Shown: positions 1 to 7,971 of the stretch, in pieces
Layout: each line of letters opens with the position of its first letter
Numbering within the stretch: position 1 is the stretch's first letter
Assembly: GCA_947253995.1 (NCBI GenBank)
Contig: CAMYBM010000001.1
Coordinates: forward strand, 1-60,000
DNA length: 60,000 nucleotides
From: an uncultured Candidatus Saccharibacteria bacterium
Lineage (GTDB): Bacteria > Patescibacteriota > Saccharimonadia > Saccharimonadales > Saccharimonadaceae
Direction of reading: 5' to 3'
Notes under the pieces: generated by a model
What the model was told of the DNA's origin: nothing
The model's input: the letters and a program-made list of their open reading frames with translations, nothing else
Database searches by the model: none
Position numbers and translations under genes: made by a program

Positions 1-1164
1 ATACAAGTTGCCGCCACTCTTAAGTAAACCGAATGCATCAGTTTTCTCGGTAGTAATTTTAATTGGCAACTCATCGTTAAATCCATACGAAGCCACATTT
101 GATTTAGTCTCATTATCTACAATGGATACTACGACTCTAAGATCGCCACCCTGCAATTGTTTAGTACTAAATTTATAAACCAACGCATGCTTATCTGTGT
201 CATCAGTAACATCTTTAGTCCTAACTAACGTAAGATCATATCCATTAGCCTGCAGCATTGCCTGTACGTACACTGGCCGTTCAATTACAGACTTATATTC
301 TATGTTAACCACTAAATCTTCACCCGATCTTAGCACTGGGTTGTCAACGGTTGCTTTAATGTATGACTCACGGTTCTTACGCATCTCTTTAAGTGCCTTC
401 CTAGCATTTGGATCAGAGGAGATATTCTCTAAGGAATAACTATCTGCAACGTCATCTGGGTCGCCACTGTCAACAATTCGACCGTCTTCAATCATGATAG
501 CACTAGTACAATATTTACGCACTGCACTCATATCGTGAGTAACTAGAATAACAGTCTTATTGCTATCTTGTTTAACTTTATGAAAGAAGTTGGCGCACTT
601 ACGTTGGAAAGCCTCGTCACCAACTGCAAGCACCTCGTCCAATACCAGGATATCTCCTTGCGCTTTAATTGCTACACTAAAAGCTAAGCGAACTTGCATA
701 CCAGATGAATAGTTCTTCAACTTTTGATTCATAAAATCTTTCAACTCAGCAAAATCAACGATATCATCATACATATTATCAATTTCTTGCCGCGAAAAGC
801 CTAGCATAGCACCATTTAAATAAACGTTTTCGCGTCCAGTAAGATCAGGGTTGAACCCTACGCCCAATTCAATAAATGGTACTAGTGAACCATTAACTGT
901 AACCTTTCCGGCAGTCGGTAAATAGATCCCCGAAATAATCTTTAGTAAAGTTGATTTGCCAGACCCGTTGCGGCCAACAATACCAATAAAATCTCCACGG
1001 TGCACCTTAAGTGAAATGTCACGCAAAACGTGTTGATTGCGATATCCCTTAATTCCTTTGCACCAATTAATAAATGCTTGCTTAATCCCATTGCTGCGTT
1101 CAATTGGCAGACGAAAAGTCTTGGCTACGTGCTCAACTTCTAGCACTACATCGCGTTCGCTCAT
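1..1164 (-). CDS. Polysaccharide ABC exporter ATP-binding subunit (Wzt-like), 3' end outside window
   Basis: ATPase that would power export of an undecaprenyl-linked surface polysaccharide or teichoic-acid-like polymer with the permease encoded just upstream. It starts at the ATG at 1164 (reading MSERDVVLEVEHVAKTF) and 388 codons are visible before the gene leaves the window. Visible motifs are Walker A GRNGSGKST near residue 60, the signature YSSGMQVRLAFS and Walker B ILVLDEVLAVGD. After about residue 250 a beta-rich C-terminal region follows, typical of the Wzt carbohydrate-binding domain that recognises the glycan end. The start overlaps the permease stop by one base (TAATG), so the two are translationally coupled. 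Polymer identity cannot be told from sequence. Confidence 0.9.
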   Translation of the reverse strand, partial: MSERDVVLEVEHVAKTFRLPIERSNGIKQAFINWCKGIKGYRNQHVLRDISLKVHRGDFIGIVGRNGSGKSTLLKIISGIYLPTAGKVTVNGSLVPFIELGVGFNPDLTGRENVYLNGAMLGFSRQEIDNMYDDIVDFAELKDFMNQKLKNYSSGMQVRLAFSVAIKAQGDILVLDEVLAVGDEAFQRKCANFFHKVKQDSNKTVILVTHDMSAVRKYCTSAIMIEDGRIVDSGDPDDVADSYSLENISSDPNARKALKEMRKNRESYIKATVDNPVLRSGEDLVVNIEYKSVIERPVYVQAMLQANGYDLTLVRTKDVTDDTDKHALVYKFSTKQLQGGDLRVVVSIVDNETKSNVASYGFNDELPIKITTEKTDAFGLLKSGGNLY

Positions 1165-1994
1165 TACAAGTCCTCCGTAAATGTTCGCGACGCCCGCTTA
1201 AATACTACAATACCAATTGTCAAAATAAGGGCAACAATTATCAGCGGCGCTAATTTAAATAAACCAAACGGTCCATTGACAACGCTCCATACTGTTTCAG
1301 TTGGCCCAATCAAAACATAGCGTGCATCTTGTATAATCTGAGCAATTGGACTTACCAAAATAATTTTTGCAATAGTAAGTGAGCTGTGTCCATTCATGTT
1401 AATAATCATACCTATTGGGTAGATAATTGGAGTCAAGTAAAATAGCATTTGTACTAGCACGTCCCAAATATGACAAATGTCACGAAACTTAACGTACATC
1501 GAGCTAAGAATTAATGCCACACCAACAGATAGAATATATAGTTCGCTAACAACTAATGGAAATAGTATAATTTTCCAACTCAATGGTACACCATTAATGG
1601 CCATAAAGATGGCAACAACAACTAAACTAATCGCTAAGTTAATAAATGCTGATACGGTAGCTGATATTACTACGATGTAACGCGGAAAATTAATCTTACG
1701 TAATAAATCGCCGCGTCCAACAACAGCCATCATGCCCTGACCAGTAGCTTCCTGGAAGAAAGCCCATAAGGTTTGAGCCAGCAATAACGATACCACAAAA
1801 TGTGGAACATTAGCCCCAAACTTTAAAAAACGCACAAACACAACATACATGATGGCAAATAGCATCAACGGTTTTAGCACAGACCACACCATACCTAAAA
1901 TCGAACCTTGGTAGCGTAATTTAAAATCGGTCTTAACTAATTCGCGTAACAGTATAATAGAGTAGCGATAGTGCGCAATTATCCTTTGCATCAT
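1164..1994 (-). CDS. Polysaccharide ABC exporter permease (Wzm-like, ABC-2 family)
   Basis: Integral membrane subunit (276 aa) of an ABC-2 polysaccharide exporter. The N-terminus ELVKTDFKLRYQGSILGMVW is the amphipathic stretch typical of the Wzm/TagG/RfbA family just before the first transmembrane helix. About six hydrophobic segments follow (roughly residues 35-55, 63-80, 107-130, 140-165, 172-195 and 245-265). It forms an operon with the ATPase gene that overlaps it by one base. The length is normal for the family. It probably moves lipid-linked glycan across the membrane. The glycosyltransferase gene that starts divergently at 2045 could belong to the same pathway. Confidence 0.9.
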   Translation of the reverse strand: MMQRIIAHYRYSIILLRELVKTDFKLRYQGSILGMVWSVLKPLMLFAIMYVVFVRFLKFGANVPHFVVSLLLAQTLWAFFQEATGQGMMAVVGRGDLLRKINFPRYIVVISATVSAFINLAISLVVVAIFMAINGVPLSWKIILFPLVVSELYILSVGVALILSSMYVKFRDICHIWDVLVQMLFYLTPIIYPIGMIINMNGHSSLTIAKIILVSPIAQIIQDARYVLIGPTETVWSVVNGPFGLFKLAPLIIVALILTIGIVVFKRASRTFTEDL

Positions 1995-2031
1995 CTATCA
2001 TTATAACAAAAAAATAATTGCAACAATAGGT

Positions 2032-2037
2032 TATAAT
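2032..2037 (+). promoter_or_regulatory. -10 box TATAAT, seven bases before the glycosyltransferase ATG
   Basis: A perfect TATAAT whose expected transcription start (about seven bases downstream) coincides with the ATG at 2045. No Shine-Dalgarno is present, so a leaderless mRNA is implied. No good -35 hexamer is seen. Inference from spacing only. Confidence 0.5.
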
Positions 2038-2044
2038 GTAGTTA

Positions 2045-3097
2045 ATGACTAAACCAACTATATCAATTGTCATCCCGGCCTATAATGCAGCTCTTTGTTT
2101 GCCGGAAACCATACACGCTATTCAACAACAAACTTTTTCTAACTGGGAGTTAATCATTGTTGATGACTGCTCGACTGACCAGACCTATAAAATAATTTGT
2201 GATCTAGCACACAAAGATCAACGCATCGTATCACACAAACTTGAATCAAACCAAGGTGCAAGCGGTGCTCGTAATGCTGGCATAGCATTAGCGCGTGGGC
2301 AATATATGGTATTTTTAGATGCTGACGATACAATCAAACCAAACTATCTTAGTACTTTGTTAGATAGTATGACCCCAAATTGTGACCTTGCAGTATGTGG
2401 TTTTATTTATCGTCAATGGCATAATCATAAAATAACCAACGAAGAGATTATCGGTTTAACTAGTTTGCCCGATAAACCAAGTGCAATGCCTTTTGCCGTT
2501 TACGTGGTTTACCTGCTTGGCATTTCACCATTACTTTACCAAGTATGGAATAAACTCTATCGCCGCGATATCATTCACCGTTATAAATTACAGTTTCCAA
2601 TAAATCTAAACTTCGGCGAAGATCTAGAATTTAACCTATCTTATTTGCACTATGCTAAACAGATAAAATTCATTAAGGCAGCACCGTACATTTACAATCT
2701 CAGAGATACAGGTACTTACAAAAAATCATCTTTGATTTATAAACATCGCATTCATAATTACCGCGCCGTACAAAATTTAGTAAAGCACACAGACCACCCT
2801 CAGCTCAAAGACTATCTTCAATGGCTACAATACTATTGGTTCTATTCATTCTGTCTAGCCATCAACTTGTTGCCACGCAAACAGCGTTACGATAAACTGA
2901 CGAACGCCATTAAACAAACTAATTTTCATTACATACCTAAACGTAATGTTATTGGCCTAAAACGTTGGCTACTGAGTACGCTTATCTGCCGGCTCAGCCA
3001 TCAACCACATTTACTAAGTTTATTTATAGATCTATCGAACGGTATCAAAAAGTGCGCTCTAACAGCGTGGTTATGGCGCACTCTTAAACGCAGTTAA
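2045..3097 (+). CDS. Family 2 glycosyltransferase
   Basis: GT-A fold glycosyltransferase (350 aa) of the large GT2 family, which transfers a sugar from a nucleotide-sugar to a growing surface glycan at the cytoplasmic face of the membrane. The N-terminus shows SIVIPAYNAALCLPETI, the acidic IIVDDCSTDQT motif near residue 40, and the metal-binding VFLDADDTI near residue 93. The donor and acceptor cannot be predicted. The C-terminal 100 residues are basic and aromatic, which may mediate membrane association. It lies divergent to a polysaccharide exporter and its stop codon overlaps the convergent jag stop in a TTAA. The start is placed directly after a TATAAT box, as with many genes here. Confidence 0.9.
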   Translation: MTKPTISIVIPAYNAALCLPETIHAIQQQTFSNWELIIVDDCSTDQTYKIICDLAHKDQRIVSHKLESNQGASGARNAGIALARGQYMVFLDADDTIKPNYLSTLLDSMTPNCDLAVCGFIYRQWHNHKITNEEIIGLTSLPDKPSAMPFAVYVVYLLGISPLLYQVWNKLYRRDIIHRYKLQFPINLNFGEDLEFNLSYLHYAKQIKFIKAAPYIYNLRDTGTYKKSSLIYKHRIHNYRAVQNLVKHTDHPQLKDYLQWLQYYWFYSFCLAINLLPRKQRYDKLTNAIKQTNFHYIPKRNVIGLKRWLLSTLICRLSHQPHLLSLFIDLSNGIKKCALTAWLWRTLKRS

Positions 3098-3567
3098 TCT
3101 TCCACTTTTAAGCGCAGTACAATGTGCCGTTCTTTGCCTTCACCTTCACTAGCAGTGTCAATTTGACCGTAGTCGATTAACGCCTTATGTATGGTATAGC
3201 GATCAGCTGGATTCATTGGTTTAAGTGCCATCGTTTCGCCTGTTTCGATTACTTGCTTTGCCCATTCTTCAGCTTGTTTGGCTAAACTATCATTGCGCCG
3301 CTTTTTATAATCAGCAACATCTAAATTAACTCTAGTTAAGTCAGCATTCTTTAACTTTAAAGTTGCACGAACTAAATATTGCAAACTATTGAGAGTTGCG
3401 CCATTTTTACCAATTAATAAACTCGACAGGTAGCTCGCTGGAACAGATAACTCAATCATGTCGCCTTCAGCGGTTGCATAAACTTCAGTATTAATACCGT
3501 AAAACGAGAGTAGATTCTCGACATACTGTTTAGCGTATAAAATTGATGCTTCACGATTCATTATCAC
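3094..3567 (-). CDS. Jag/KhpB-like KH-R3H RNA-binding protein
   Basis: RNA-binding protein (157 aa) of the Jag (SpoIIIJ-associated) family. A KH domain with the motif LLIGKNGATLNSLQYLV lies at about residues 50-70. A C-terminal R3H domain follows (roughly 95-157, with NPADRYTIHKALIDY). The N-terminal Jag_N domain of longer homologues is missing, so this is the short form. It lies immediately downstream of yidC, the usual arrangement. The start has the strong ribosome site AAGGAGGTGATA just upstream. The family is linked to post-transcriptional control of cell-wall growth; the role here is inferred. Confidence 0.88.
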   Translation of the reverse strand: MIMNREASILYAKQYVENLLSFYGINTEVYATAEGDMIELSVPASYLSSLLIGKNGATLNSLQYLVRATLKLKNADLTRVNLDVADYKKRRNDSLAKQAEEWAKQVIETGETMALKPMNPADRYTIHKALIDYGQIDTASEGEGKERHIVLRLKVED

Positions 3568-3571
3568 CTCC

Positions 3572-4495
3572 TTACTTTGCCTTACGCCTAATTGTAGTTT
3601 TTGTCGATATATTATCGACTACAGGATCATCCGGCGCCAGCTGCTTACGTCGGACAACTACCGACTTGGCATGCTTTGCGCGCTCATTACTGATATTCTT
3701 CAATTCATCCTGATCTTGATTAAAAATGCACTGTTGTTGAATAACAGCAACCAATGATGAAGTAGCGTAAAATAAAATAACCGCACTCGGGAATGGTATT
3801 GAGATAAAGAAAGTAACAACTGGCATAAGTAAAGACATTCGTCGAGTAGCGGCTTGATTAATTTCAGATTGATCAATTCTTTCACCATTAGAAGCATCGT
3901 GTAAAATTTTACGGATACCACGCACATCATCGCTTTTTGGTAACAGCTGCTTAGCTTGAATATACTGTAATATTGCGCATACTAATACTATAACGAGAGC
4001 TGGTGCGTAAGTAGCAGCCGATTTTCCAAGATCAATTACACCAAATAAATTAAACTGTGGATTAGATCCGATTAAATCATTAACTCTCGGCAGACCATTT
4101 AACCAACCGTACAAATAATTCGACGCGACCGCGTTGGTATGAAAATGCACAATTGTACGCGTAACATTAAAAATTGCCAACAAAATTGGTAGCTGGATCA
4201 AGTTAACGGCGATTGAGTAACTTTGTTTAATGCCACGTTCTTTATACAAAGCCATCATCATGGTAGCTTGTACCATTTTATCTTTATTGCTACGTTTAAT
4301 TTTATCAAGTTCAGGCTTGATGTCACGCATCAGCTTGGCTTGATGCAACTGACATTTCACCAGTGGCCACATTAGTAAACGAATAATTACCGTAACAATA
4401 ATAATCGATATACCAAAATCACCAACAGCACTATAGATCACTGCCAATAAGTTAAAAATTGGTTTAGTTAAAATTTCATCAAACAGATTCATCAT
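3572..4495 (-). CDS. yidC: YidC/Oxa1 membrane protein insertase
   Basis: Membrane insertase (307 aa) that inserts and folds inner-membrane proteins with or without SecYEG. It shows the family pattern: a first core helix (GISIIIVTVIIRLLMWPLV, about residues 28-46) followed by a cytoplasmic hairpin rich in K and Q, then four further hydrophobic segments and a highly basic tail. The large periplasmic P1 domain of Gram-negative YidC is absent, as in monoderm bacteria. It overlaps the rnpA 3' end by 17 bases and is followed by jag, the conserved origin-proximal order rpmH-rnpA-yidC-jag. Confidence 0.95.
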   Translation of the reverse strand: MMNLFDEILTKPIFNLLAVIYSAVGDFGISIIIVTVIIRLLMWPLVKCQLHQAKLMRDIKPELDKIKRSNKDKMVQATMMMALYKERGIKQSYSIAVNLIQLPILLAIFNVTRTIVHFHTNAVASNYLYGWLNGLPRVNDLIGSNPQFNLFGVIDLGKSAATYAPALVIVLVCAILQYIQAKQLLPKSDDVRGIRKILHDASNGERIDQSEINQAATRRMSLLMPVVTFFISIPFPSAVILFYATSSLVAVIQQQCIFNQDQDELKNISNERAKHAKSVVVRRKQLAPDDPVVDNISTKTTIRRKAK

Positions 4496-4859
4496 CTATT
4501 ATCTTATCATAAAGCGTCGTTTTATGCAGTTTATGATAAGCTAACAAGAGTTGCTGTTCTAATTCTTGCGGCTTAAGTAGCAGTATATCTGCTGAATAGA
4601 TACTAATGGCCAAGTCAACCGGTTGTTCCCAATTGTCTAAATGCAATCTTATTAATTCATACAGTCGCCGCCGAGCCTGATTGCGCAGAACTGCATGTCG
4701 CAATACTTTTTTACTGACAATTACCGCCGCACGGGTTGTCTTGCGATGCGGGTTAAGTGTCGCGCGAACGCTAAAATATTTAGTACGGACTTTAGCGCCG
4801 TGACTAAATAAATAATTTAAGCTAGCATGACCATGAAAACGGTAATTTTGTCGTAACAT
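4479..4859 (-). CDS. rnpA: Ribonuclease P protein component
   Basis: Protein subunit of RNase P (126 aa), which helps the catalytic RNA cleave the 5' leader of precursor tRNAs. The family signature RNQARRRLYELIRL is present at about residues 60-73, preceded by the basic VIVSKKVLRHAVLRN strand. The gene lies 62 bases downstream of rpmH, separated by a hairpin that looks like an intrinsic terminator, and overlaps yidC. Confidence 0.93.
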   Translation of the reverse strand: MLRQNYRFHGHASLNYLFSHGAKVRTKYFSVRATLNPHRKTTRAAVIVSKKVLRHAVLRNQARRRLYELIRLHLDNWEQPVDLAISIYSADILLLKPQELEQQLLLAYHKLHKTTLYDKIIDDESV

Positions 4860-4869
4860 AAATAATATC

Positions 4870-4911
4870 TAAAAATTAGAAAAATTATAACGAGCTACTT
4901 GCTCGTTATAA
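4870..4911 (-). terminator. Intrinsic terminator/attenuator between rpmH and rnpA
   Basis: A perfect 10-bp inverted repeat TTATAACGAG/CTCGTTATAA (4885-4894 and 4902-4911) with a 7-base loop. On the minus strand it is followed by a T-rich tract (TTTTTCTAATTTTTA). This would end or attenuate rpmH transcription before rnpA-yidC-jag. Partial read-through would set the excess of L34 mRNA over rnpA. Confidence 0.8.
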
Positions 4912-4920
4912 TTGTATAAT

Positions 4921-5058
4921 CTAACGCGCAATTTTATTGCGCTGCTTATTGCGACGACGCTTCAAAACTAACTGGCCAGCACGGGTTGACATTCTAGCGC
5001 GAAAGCCATGCACACGAGCAGCGTGTCGCTTCTTTGGTTGGTAGGTTCTCTTTGGCAT
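4921..5058 (-). CDS. rpmH: 50S ribosomal protein L34
   Basis: Very small basic ribosomal protein of 45 aa starting MPKRTYQPKKRHAARVHGF and containing RMSTRAGQLVLKRRR, the near-invariant L34 sequence. It binds 23S rRNA in the large subunit. The start is the ATG at 5058, nine bases after a TATACT -10 box. It is the first gene of the leftward operon next to the origin. Confidence 0.96.
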   Translation of the reverse strand: MPKRTYQPKKRHAARVHGFRARMSTRAGQLVLKRRRNKQRNKIAR

Positions 5059-5067
5059 ATCGTTATT

Positions 5068-5095
5068 AGTATAACATAAAATTACATTTTTTCAA
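5068..5095 (-). promoter_or_regulatory. rpmH promoter
   Basis: On the minus strand, TTGAAA (5095-5090), a 16-base spacer and TGT-TATACT (-10 at 5073-5068), an extended -10. The transcription start would fall one to three bases before the rpmH ATG, so the message is almost leaderless. Confidence 0.6.
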
Positions 5096-5099
5096 CATA

Positions 5100-5248
5100 A
5101 CAACTTAACTCATAACGTTATCCACACCCATAATTGAGTTTTCCACTGCTATTACAGTAGTAATTCTAATATGTGGAAAACTATAGGGCTATTTAATTTG
5201 GCGTTTTTGTCTTGTGGAAAACTCTCGATTTTGTTATGATTTTAATTA
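5100..5248. other. Origin region part 1: DnaA boxes upstream of dnaA
   Basis: AT-rich intergenic stretch with a perfect DnaA box TTATCCACA at 5118-5126. Near matches are TTTTCCACT at 5139-5147, TGTGGAAAA at 5172-5180 and TGTGGAAAA at 5213-5221 (reverse orientation). Together with the cluster after dnaA it forms a bipartite oriC layout, as described in Bacillus. Unwinding activity is inferred. Confidence 0.75.
5212..5240 (+). promoter_or_regulatory. dnaA promoter overlapping a DnaA box
   Basis: TTGTGG (5212-5217), a 17-base spacer and TATGAT (5235-5240). The -35 hexamer lies inside the reverse DnaA box TGTGGAAAA (5213-5221), which would allow DnaA to repress its own gene. Transcription would start about two bases before the GTG start codon. 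Confidence 0.6.
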
Positions 5249-6652
5249 GTGAATGAGGTGTATGGGGTACAAACTAACCGACTGCACGAATTGTGGCAGG
5301 AAGTCTTAACTGACGTCAAACTCAACAATTCAGTATCAGATACCAGCTACAATATTTTTTGGAAAAACAAAACTAACGACGCTATCACATTAATCAAACT
5401 AACTGATTCAACCTACACCTTCGAAGTAAAAAACTTCATGTTTAAGACGCAATTTGAAACAAAATTCTACAACTTAGTCTGCGCTGAATTAGCTAAATTT
5501 AATCCATCGGTTTCAAAACCTAATCTAATATTTAAGATTCGCAAAAATAGTACCAAGGGGCATATTGACGATGATGTCGTTGTGATTACAGAGAGTAAAT
5601 CACCCAAGCAAAAAAGCTCCGCAACATTTCAATCACATCTCAACAGTAGATATACTTTTGATAGTTTTATTGTTGGATCGTGCAATCAGTTTGCCTACAC
5701 TGTAGCTCAGGCTGCAGCAAAACAACCTGGGACACATTACAATCCTGTATTCGTCTATGGTGGTGTTGGACTAGGCAAAACTCATTTAATTCAAGCGATT
5801 GGTAATTCGATCCAAAAAAATAATCCTGATAGCAAGGTACTATACGCAACTACCGAAGAATTCGTCAACGATTTTATCTATCACGTACGCAACAAAACGC
5901 CTGAAGCTTTTACTAAAAAATATCGCGAGCTCGACGTATTAATTATCGACGACATTCAATTCATTGCGGGTAAAGGTAAAACAGAAGAAGCGTTTTTCAA
6001 TACTTTTAATTCGTTACACCAATCTAATCGACAGATAATAATTAGCTCAGATCGTCCGCCGGCAGAAATAGCCACATTAACTGATCGCCTACGCAGTCGT
6101 TTTCAAATGGGCATGATGGTCGACATAGCTTTGCCGGAATACGAAACCCGCGTCGCCATTGTTGAAGCCAAATCGATGCTAAATAGCACAATAAATCTAC
6201 CGAAAGCAACCGCTGAATACATTGCTAAAACAGTCTGCACTAACGTACGTGAACTCGAAGGCGCGCTCAACCAAATTTTAGCGTACGCCGAGATGCAAAA
6301 CATTACGCCTACACCAGAGTTTGCTGCTGAAATTTTAGCCAGTAATCACCCTAGCAAAACTCGCCACGTTACTGCTCGGCAAATTATTGACAAGACAGCA
6401 CGCCACTTTAACATTAAAGTTACCGAAATGAAATCAGCCTCACGCAGCGTAACAGTTGCCCTACCGCGACAAATATCAATGTATCTTCTGCGTACTGAAT
6501 TACATTTAAGTTATCCTCAAATTGCCACTGAATTAGGGCGCAACGATCATACTACGGCTATGCATTCAATTCGCAAAATTGAAAATAAAGTCGAGTTAGA
6601 TACTGTAATTCGCCAAGAAGTAGCTGCTATAAAGGACGAACTCTATGCTTAA
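5249..6652 (+). CDS. dnaA: Chromosomal replication initiator DnaA
   Basis: Replication initiator (467 aa) that binds 9-bp DnaA boxes and unwinds oriC. Domain I is at about residues 1-80 and the AAA+ domain III starts near residue 135. Walker A GGVGLGKTH is near 171-179, Walker B LIIDDIQF near 230, and the sensor region RLRSRFQMG near 280. C-terminal domain IV carries the DNA-binding signature ATELGRNDHTTAMHSIRKIE. The start is GTG at 5249; no Shine-Dalgarno is visible, and the -10 box ends eight bases before it, so the mRNA is probably leaderless. dnaN and recF follow in the same direction. Confidence 0.97.
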   Translation: MNEVYGVQTNRLHELWQEVLTDVKLNNSVSDTSYNIFWKNKTNDAITLIKLTDSTYTFEVKNFMFKTQFETKFYNLVCAELAKFNPSVSKPNLIFKIRKNSTKGHIDDDVVVITESKSPKQKSSATFQSHLNSRYTFDSFIVGSCNQFAYTVAQAAAKQPGTHYNPVFVYGGVGLGKTHLIQAIGNSIQKNNPDSKVLYATTEEFVNDFIYHVRNKTPEAFTKKYRELDVLIIDDIQFIAGKGKTEEAFFNTFNSLHQSNRQIIISSDRPPAEIATLTDRLRSRFQMGMMVDIALPEYETRVAIVEAKSMLNSTINLPKATAEYIAKTVCTNVRELEGALNQILAYAEMQNITPTPEFAAEILASNHPSKTRHVTARQIIDKTARHFNIKVTEMKSASRSVTVALPRQISMYLLRTELHLSYPQIATELGRNDHTTAMHSIRKIENKVELDTVIRQEVAAIKDELYA

Positions 6653-6888
6653 TACAGTGGATAACTCGTGGAAACTCGGTGGATTTAACCTTGTAAAAAC
6701 TGTGCAAATCTTTCCACTGAATTTTGAATGCTTAATGGTTCAAAACCAACTGTGCAAAACACTAAGCATTTATACACAGCTTTCCACAGCCGTTTTCCAC
6801 AACTTATTTTCAGTTAAATACAGTACGTTTTCCACTTTATCCACAAGACTTATTACTATGATTATTTAATTAATAAAGGAGATATAAA
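6653..6888. other. Origin region part 2: DnaA box cluster and AT-rich stretch between dnaA and dnaN
   Basis: A non-coding spacer of 236 bases dense in DnaA boxes: reverse AGTGGATAA (6656-6664), TTATACACA (6770-6778), CTTTCCACA (6780-6788), TTTTCCACA (6793-6801), TTTTCCACT (6828-6836) and, directly adjoining, the perfect TTATCCACA (6837-6845). An A/T-only-like stretch follows at about 6846-6880, a plausible unwinding element. The last boxes are on the plus strand and lead towards the AT-rich part, as expected for DnaA filament growth. Confidence 0.8.
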
Positions 6889-7971
6889 ATGAAACTATCT
6901 ATCCCACAGCAGAATTTAGCCAAAGCACTAAGCAACGTAGCGCGTATCGCTACTGCGCAATCTGGCAATGCAATGCTAGGTAATGTTTTATTGCGAACTG
7001 ATACGAATAAGTTAATTGTTAGCGCTACGAATCTTGAAGTTGTTATTGTTTATACGATACCAGCTAGGGTTGAATCCGAAGGGGCAATCACTGTACCTGC
7101 CCGCATCTTAGCTGACTTTGTTGCAAAGCTACCGAATACAACGGTAGAATTGAACGTTGAGCATAATCTAATAAAGGTTAAAGCTGGCGGTTTCAGTTCG
7201 ACAATTAACGCGACCGATGCAGAAGAATACCCGGCAATTCCAGAATCGGAGGAACCGAAGCAGTTTGTAGTATCGGGTGCCGACTTAAAGCTAGCAGTCA
7301 ACCGTACGATTGTAGCAGTCAGCTCAGATACGACGCGACCAATATTTACCGGAGTTTGCTTCTGCAAAAAAGCTGGTAAGCTAGTTTTGGCTGCAACTGA
7401 CGGCTACCGATTAGCTGAATCAAAGACTAATGTAGCGATTGAATGTGATCTCAACTTTGTTGTACCGTCTAGCGCCTTGCAGGATGTTGTTCGTGTCATT
7501 GAATCCAATAACGACGTAATAGTGAAATATAGTGATGATCAAGTGAGCTTTATTATTGATGACGCTCGAGTAACGTCACGTTTGATCGATGGTAGTTTTA
7601 TTAATTATGACAATTTGATTCCGATGGAAAATAAATTCAACATTAAAGTTAATCGTGGTGATCTACTTAAGGCGACAAAAATGGCCGAGCCGTTTACGCA
7701 TCCAGCTAATATTATTACCCTAAAGACTGGCAAACACAGTATCGCGATTCGCTCAGTAGCGGGACAGGTTGGTGTTAACTCGTCTGAATTAGAGGCTGAG
7801 GTTAAAGGTAAAGAGAGCTCGATTAACTTAAATGTACGGTATGTAATTGACGCTATTAACTGTATTAACGGGGAGGATATTACTTTGCGCTACAATGATC
7901 CCAATATGGCAATTCTGCTAAGTGGGGACGACGATAATTACACACATTTGGTAATGCCGGTGCGATCATAA
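6889..7971 (+). CDS. dnaN: DNA polymerase III beta sliding clamp
   Basis: Ring-shaped processivity clamp (360 aa) that tethers DNA polymerase III to the template. It shows the three-domain beta fold, starting MKLSIPQQNLAKALSNVARI, with LAATDGYRLAESKT near residue 165 and the C-terminal end LVMPVRS (the beta clamp usually ends MPMR/L). The start is preceded by AAAGGAG at good spacing. It sits directly after the DnaA box cluster and its stop overlaps the recF start by one base (TAATG). Confidence 0.96.
   Translation: MKLSIPQQNLAKALSNVARIATAQSGNAMLGNVLLRTDTNKLIVSATNLEVVIVYTIPARVESEGAITVPARILADFVAKLPNTTVELNVEHNLIKVKAGGFSSTINATDAEEYPAIPESEEPKQFVVSGADLKLAVNRTIVAVSSDTTRPIFTGVCFCKKAGKLVLAATDGYRLAESKTNVAIECDLNFVVPSSALQDVVRVIESNNDVIVKYSDDQVSFIIDDARVTSRLIDGSFINYDNLIPMENKFNIKVNRGDLLKATKMAEPFTHPANIITLKTGKHSIAIRSVAGQVGVNSSELEAEVKGKESSINLNVRYVIDAINCINGEDITLRYNDPNMAILLSGDDDNYTHLVMPVRS

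Noticed and set aside
6645..6869. Open frame over the DnaA box cluster after dnaA
   Set aside because: It overlaps the dnaA stop, lacks a ribosome site and consists largely of translated DnaA boxes; the region is better explained as origin.
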